From contig CALVTE010000005.1 of assembly GCA_944360075.1 (NCBI GenBank), positions 1 through 59,195 of the forward strand: a stretch of DNA of 59,195 bases, given 5' to 3'. Below are positions 54,718 to 59,195 of the stretch, one piece after another (within the stretch, counting starts at the first letter, position 1; the number at the start of each line of letters is the position of its first letter). The position numbers and the translations under genes were made by a program. A model generated the notes under the pieces. It saw only the letters and a list, made by a program, of their open reading frames with translations, was not told the DNA's origin and searched no databases. This stretch comes from an uncultured Clostridia bacterium. GTDB taxonomy: Bacteria > Bacillota > Clostridia > Christensenellales > UBA1242.

Positions 54718-57700
54718 TTTAACGCTTTGACGTTTTCTCAATTTAATCGTGATGATTATGATGACTATCAAAACGATAACGCCAATCACAATTGCGATGA
54801 TTGAGAAGGCATTCAGCGGCTCGGTTTTGTAAACTTTATACGAGAACAGCAGGTTTCCGCTTGCAGAGTAAACTTGAACATACCAGGTGCCAGAAGTTGT
54901 AATCTGGAAGGAAGCTGTTTCGCCATAGCTTGCAAGAGTGCTTGAATTTATTTCATATCTGTTTGGGCCAACGATAATATAGCTGTCACCAATCAAATTA
55001 TAGAAGTTTTGACTGTCAAGAGTCACGATGATGGCATCCGAGGTGCTTGCTCCTTCTTCAATCGAAATGTTCAGTGGTGGAGTTGCACTGTTAATCCAAA
55101 CATCAAAGGTGAAGTCTTCTTCCAAAATTGAAGAAAGTTTGCTTTGATTTGAGCAGATTGTGATGGTGTATCTGCCGCCGCCAGTTTTTTCGTCGCCATA
55201 GCTGAGAGAAAATTCAGTCAAATAGGTTTTGTTATTGATGAGAGTGGTGTCAAAACTTGAAATTTCTATCAAACTTTCGGTGATGTCAATTCCGTTTTTC
55301 AATATGCTCTTGACGTAGTAGTTTTTGTAGTTTGCAAAGGAGTAAGCATATCGAGATTCGTTTTCGTTTAAGATTGTGAAGTTATACTGGCTTTGTCTGA
55401 TGTCAACTGAGCCTTGCAGCGAAACGGCACTGAATGTGATGGTGTAGTAGCCCGGCTCAGAGAAGGTATAACTTGTTGCGGTTGGATTTGACATAGTGAC
55501 TTCTCGACCATTTTTCAGCACGGTGATTCTTGGGAAGCCAACTGATTGGAAATAGTTTGAAACATTGTAGAGGCTGATTGTGATAGGGTGATTGTAAACT
55601 GCCTTTTGCACTTTTTCGCCCACATATGTTTCCATCACAGGATTTCCGTTTTCGTCAACTTCTCCAGTTTCTTTTTGGTAAGAAATCACAAATGGCACTT
55701 CGTTTATAAAGGTTATCGACAAGTAAGTGTTGTTGCCAAACTTATGAACGTTGGCTGGTGTGCAAGAATCGGTGAAGGTGATGCGATAGCTGCCTGCTCT
55801 TTCAAGATAGAAATAGCTCAGTGTGTTGTTTGTGCGATAGGTTGTTGTGCCGATTTCGACGTAAGAGCCGTTGACATATTTTTGCACATGAACCTGCACA
55901 CGATTTTCTTCAATGCCATAATATGAATGGAAATTGATTTTCAACTGTTCAAAACTGATTTCAGAAGTTGAAGCATAGATGGCTGCAGAATTGTCGGCAA
56001 TTTGTGTTGTTGTGCCTGTTGCGTCTTCATAGCTCAAGGTGCTGACAAAATTGGAGGTTGGTGGTATGTAAATTATTGCAAATTCACCAGATGAAGTTGT
56101 GCAGTTGTAAGTGTATTCTTCAACGTGAACATTGTTGAGCGAATAGTCTTGCAAAAGGTTGTAAGTCATGTTAAGGTCTTCATCTTCGTTCCAATAGATG
56201 TCAAGATAAGACTTTTTGTCAACATAGGAAAGCGAAACAATGTAGGTTGCGTCAAAGGTTTTCCCGTTTTTGTTTGTGTAGAGGATTTCAGATTTTTCCA
56301 CATTGACAACGCCGTCTTCTGTTGTCAGTCTGATTTGGTAGTAAATTGTTGAAGCATCAAGAATTGTCAGATAATACAGTTTGCACACGTTGGTGAAGAA
56401 GCGGTCTGAGTCATACTTAACCAAAATTTGGTAGTCGCCAGCGCCAGCAATTCTATATTCGTCAAAGGAGTCGTTGATATTCTTCCAGGTCAGCCCCTTG
56501 TCATCAGAGATGTAAACGCTATAGCTTATCGAACTTGAGTGGTCAAATGCTTGGTCGTTGTTTTGATAGATTTGTCCGTTTGAAAACTTGAGAACAACGG
56601 TGGAAGAATAGGTTGTGAATGTTGTGGCATCTGCCGTCAAAGTTTGACCATTAAAGTTGACCGTTTGATTTCTGCTTGGCAAATCGTCTTCTTCAATAGG
56701 CTCATTGTTTTTGTCGAGCAGTTGAATATAGTTATAGCCAAGTGCAGTAGGGTTTTGCACTGAGGAGTATTGCGGAAGAACGTTGTAAAGTTTGATGTAG
56801 ATTGTTCGCAGTGGGGTTGGTCTTGTCTCGTCTTCAACATCATACAAGTCGATCTTGAAAAGCAAATTGAAGTTTTGGTTTGCTCCGGTGAAGGTCAAAG
56901 CGCGGATAGAATTTGATACAGTGCTTGTGTAGTCTCCGTTTGTTGTGGCATCTGCCCAGCTGTTTGTGGAGCTATCCCACTTTTTGATGTCAGCTGAGTA
57001 AAGCTGAGTGTTGTAAGAATAAGTTAAAGTTTTGTTTGCAAGAAAAGTGGTTTGATTTCCGCTTTCACTTATAGAGTAAACATAGTCGCCGCCAGTGATT
57101 TCGTCAAACTGCGCTTCGTTTGCAATTTGAATCACAGTGGTTTGATTGCCAAAGTTGTCGGTGAGTTTGTATCTCACTTTTGTGTTTGATGAAACGTTGA
57201 CGGTGATTCGCAAGGTTGTTTGCGATGTGGTAAAGCTCACATTTTCACTGATAGAGCCTTGCCCTTGCAAAGTCCAAACGCCGTAGTTTTGCTCGGTTTG
57301 GTTTGCTTGAACAATTTCTTGCCACTGGCCATTCAAAAACAGGTCGATGGTGATATTGGTTGGATAGATGTGTCCTGTGGTTGTTGACGATACCTGCGCT
57401 GCAGTTGGCACGGTGATGTCAAGCACAGCTTCATTTTGATCAGCACTGACAGTGTTTGTTGTCAAGTTTGCATCCATAATGGTCACATAAGAGATGATTT
57501 GCCTTCCGTTGATGCTGTCAGCAAAGGTGAGTGTGTGTTTTCTTTCAGAAGAAGTGATGGTTTGCGGAATGATTTGGCTCATAGCATAACTTGCCAAAAC
57601 AATTTCATTTGCTGCCGGCTTTGTGATGCTGTAAACGTAGCCGCTTTGCAGGGCAGGAGAAGCCATATACCATCCATTTGTGCCGTCCGCAAAAGTGACG

Positions 57701-59195
57701 CGATAGATTGCCCAAGGGTTGTTTTGGAAGCTAAGAGAGGTCAGACGCATTCCTGTATTTGAATAGATGTTTGCGCCATTTGCCACATTCCCGTTCAAAA
57801 TTTTATATTCTTTGTTTAAATCATTTTCATCCAAATTGTTGTTTTGATAGGTTAATGCAGGATCTTGCGACAAGTCTTTTTCGTCACTGTCAAGGTTGTC
57901 GACATAGTTGATAAGATAGGTTACCATGTTGCCCGCACTGTCAATTTCAACAATTTCATACACGCCAAAATCAAATTCGCTTGCGGTTGTGTTGGCGTCA
58001 ATTTGTGTGAAGTTGGTTGCGCTGAAAGAGTCTTTTGTTGTGGCAGATGTTGAAATAAAGCTTGACAAATAGCTGCTGCTTTCACCAACAAAACGGTAGT
58101 AGGCATTTTGCGTTCCACTCCTGTCGTATGAGGCGTTTTGAACCAGTGATTGAAGTTTGGTGAAAAAGCTTGAGTCGATTGTGTAAGCAAAGCCCCGCAA
58201 ATTTCCTTCAACAGGGGTGTAGCTGTAAGCGATGTTTGCCAAAGTTGTTTCGCTGTTATCATTATAGTCAAAATTGCTTCTAGTGTTGTTCCACAAATAG
58301 CTTGTTGAAAGGTGATTGCCTGTCGAATAAGCAATGTTTGCAATCAAATTGTTAAGGGTTGCAGTTGGAGCCGTGGTGTCAAAGAAGATTTCAATTTTCA
58401 CTTGTTTGTAATATCGCTCGTCAAAACCTTCATACTGCATTGTCACTTCAAGTTTTGCGCCAGCAGCCCTAATCTGATCTTGAGTCAAGTTTATTGTGAA
58501 AGATCTTGTGCTTTCTCCAGAGATATCATCTTGGTCAATTGGGATTGACTGCCCCTGATTATTATTGTTTGAATATTCGATTCTTATTTCGTTTTCGTCA
58601 ATTTTTGCGAGGAAGTCGCTGCTTGGCACTTCCCATTCAAATTTCAGCGAATCGGTGTTTGCGTAGTAGGTTGAGCCTTCAACTGCGGTCAAGATTTGCC
58701 CATTGTCAGCATTGATGACGTCAACTTCAGGTTGTTGAGAGGTGATTTCAAACTTAAATTTATAGAATTTTTTGAAGTCAGAGCCTGCTGCTTCATTGCT
58801 TGCCTGATAAAGAGTCACGGTGTATTGTCCTGCTTGGTAGAAAGCGTCCATTTTCACAGGGTTTGCACTGAGCGTTGGCAAGGAGCCTGAAGAGGTTGGC
58901 GCAGCCGCTTGATAGAATTGCAAATAGCCCGAGTTGGTGCCGATTTCAGTGCCATTTGTCATGTAGTATATCGGTGTGGATGTTGAGCTTTGCCTATATT
59001 CAATCACAGCAAGCGTTTCATACTGTGTGATAGACATGTTTGCAAGGTATGCAAGCGCGTCAGTTTCGTTGCCAAAAGTTGCAACAGGAATGTCTTCAAC
59101 ATAAACGATGTATGCAGTCTTTTGGTCGTTTTGTTTGACGTAAGCATTTCCATAATATGAAAGGTTGTTGTTTTCGCTGACACTAAAGCTGTTGT
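54715..59195 (-). CDS. Large repetitive surface protein, 5' end beyond window
   Basis: The reading frame is open to the window end, so the N-terminus is missing; at least about 1490 aa are visible. It ends in a membrane helix (AFSIIAIVIGVIVLIVIIII) and a short basic tail KLRKRQSVK: an extracellular protein anchored at its C-terminus. The body is Ser/Thr/Asn/Tyr-rich beta sequence with recurring Ig-like modules closing in YxITF-type strands (GSYRITFTDS, GYYTITFSAV, GQYTVTLYQA, GDYQILVKYD). No LPXTG sortase motif is present. It probably acts as an adhesin or cell-surface scaffold. Confidence 0.8.
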   Translation of the reverse strand, partial: NSFSVSENNNLSYYGNAYVKQNDQKTAYIVYVEDIPVATFGNETDALAYLANMSITQYETLAVIEYRQSSTSTPIYYMTNGTEIGTNSGYLQFYQAAAPTSSGSLPTLSANPVKMDAFYQAGQYTVTLYQASNEAAGSDFKKFYKFKFEITSQQPEVDVINADNGQILTAVEGSTYYANTDSLKFEWEVPSSDFLAKIDENEIRIEYSNNNNQGQSIPIDQDDISGESTRSFTINLTQDQIRAAGAKLEVTMQYEGFDERYYKQVKIEIFFDTTAPTATLNNLIANIAYSTGNHLSTSYLWNNTRSNFDYNDNSETTLANIAYSYTPVEGNLRGFAYTIDSSFFTKLQSLVQNASYDRSGTQNAYYRFVGESSSYLSSFISTSATTKDSFSATNFTQIDANTTASEFDFGVYEIVEIDSAGNMVTYLINYVDNLDSDEKDLSQDPALTYQNNNLDENDLNKEYKILNGNVANGANIYSNTGMRLTSLSFQNNPWAIYRVTFADGTNGWYMASPALQSGYVYSITKPAANEIVLASYAMSQIIPQTITSSERKHTLTFADSINGRQIISYVTIMDANLTTNTVSADQNEAVLDITVPTAAQVSSTTTGHIYPTNITIDLFLNGQWQEIVQANQTEQNYGVWTLQGQGSISENVSFTTSQTTLRITVNVSSNTKVRYKLTDNFGNQTTVIQIANEAQFDEITGGDYVYSISESGNQTTFLANKTLTYSYNTQLYSADIKKWDSSTNSWADATTNGDYTSTVSNSIRALTFTGANQNFNLLFKIDLYDVEDETRPTPLRTIYIKLYNVLPQYSSVQNPTALGYNYIQLLDKNNEPIEEDDLPSRNQTVNFNGQTLTADATTFTTYSSTVVLKFSNGQIYQNNDQAFDHSSSISYSVYISDDKGLTWKNINDSFDEYRIAGAGDYQILVKYDSDRFFTNVCKLYYLTILDASTIYYQIRLTTEDGVVNVEKSEILYTNKNGKTFDATYIVSLSYVDKKSYLDIYWNEDEDLNMTYNLLQDYSLNNVHVEEYTYNCTTSSGEFAIIYIPPTSNFVSTLSYEDATGTTTQIADNSAAIYASTSEISFEQLKINFHSYYGIEENRVQVHVQKYVNGSYVEIGTTTYRTNNTLSYFYLERAGSYRITFTDSCTPANVHKFGNNTYLSITFINEVPFVISYQKETGEVDENGNPVMETYVGEKVQKAVYNHPITISLYNVSNYFQSVGFPRITVLKNGREVTMSNPTATSYTFSEPGYYTITFSAVSLQGSVDIRQSQYNFTILNENESRYAYSFANYKNYYVKSILKNGIDITESLIEISSFDTTLINNKTYLTEFSLSYGDEKTGGGRYTITICSNQSKLSSILEEDFTFDVWINSATPPLNISIEEGASTSDAIIVTLDSQNFYNLIGDSYIIVGPNRYEINSSTLASYGETASFQITTSGTWYVQVYSASGNLLFSYKVYKTEPLNAFSIIAIVIGVIVLIVIIIITIKLRKRQSVK

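Overview
The window is A+T-rich DNA using the standard code (TGA is used as a stop). It looks like a chromosomal piece of an uncultured low-GC Firmicute (Bacillota, probably Clostridia). Supporting signs are a ychF-mrnC-rlmB-sigH-like cluster, HelD, Mini-III RNase, an L10 leader, strong GGAGG ribosome binding sites and consensus TTGACA/TATAAT promoters. A BclA-like protein and the Spo0H-like sigma factor hint at, but do not prove, a sporulating ancestry. The 3' end of the window lies inside a large surface-protein gene. I inferred everything by reading; no database search was run.

Layout. 1-392: tRNA-Val(TAC) on the minus strand, followed by a tandem repeat of its own 3' tail plus a terminator. 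393-5337: BclA-like protein, ZIP metal transporter, MFS transporter, alr and small membrane proteins. 5408-12191: housekeeping run rpoZ, priA, def-fmt-rlmN-rsgA-rpe and a DUF2188-like gene. 12612-13346: an AT-richer methyltransferase. 13555-17246 (minus): tmk, a dehydrogenase with a Cys-rich tail, uvrC. 17506-19328: an ABC-2 exporter pair. 19528-27905 (minus): hisS, then a 430-bp gap with DnaA-box repeats, helD, gyrA, gyrB. 28114-29418: two membrane proteins. 29480-29943: initiator tRNA followed by four tandem units, each ending in a CCA-tailed tRNA-like hairpin. 30135-32044 (minus): a multidrug-type ABC exporter behind a 19-codon leader peptide. 32170-33956 (minus): glnS with a compact four-way-junction 5' leader. 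34009-36814 (minus): ychF-mrnC-rlmB-sigH-like. 36917-45819: a giant unknown 1676-aa membrane protein, secA, and a Zn-ribbon protein of unknown role. 45878-46795 (minus): rplJ-rplL with an L10 leader, separated from rpmG-secE-nusG-rplK-rplA at 49453-52008. 52090-54686: WG-repeat, leucine-rich-repeat and membrane proteins. 54715-59195 (minus): a large repetitive surface protein, truncated by the window end.

How the genes work together. Most are information processing: replication restart (PriA), gyrase, nucleotide excision repair (UvrC), dTMP supply (Tmk), transcription (omega, NusG, a SigH-like factor, HelD) and translation (initiator tRNA with Fmt and Def, RlmN, RlmB, RsgA, HisRS, GlnRS and the L7/L12, L10, L11, L1 and L33 proteins). 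SecA, SecE and several surface proteins represent secretion.

The most unusual signals are non-coding. (1) Both tRNA genes are followed by tandem units built as terminator, GCGAA-type hairpin, then a hairpin that rebuilds the tRNA acceptor 3' end including CCA. (2) A gap-free 76-nt cloverleaf-like four-way junction starts at or within a base of the predicted +1 of glnS. (3) At least five genes have a -10 box placed exactly six bases before the start codon, implying leaderless mRNAs. (4) The exporter has a ribosome-attenuation leader. The giant protein and its Zn-ribbon neighbour around secA are the main protein-level unknowns.
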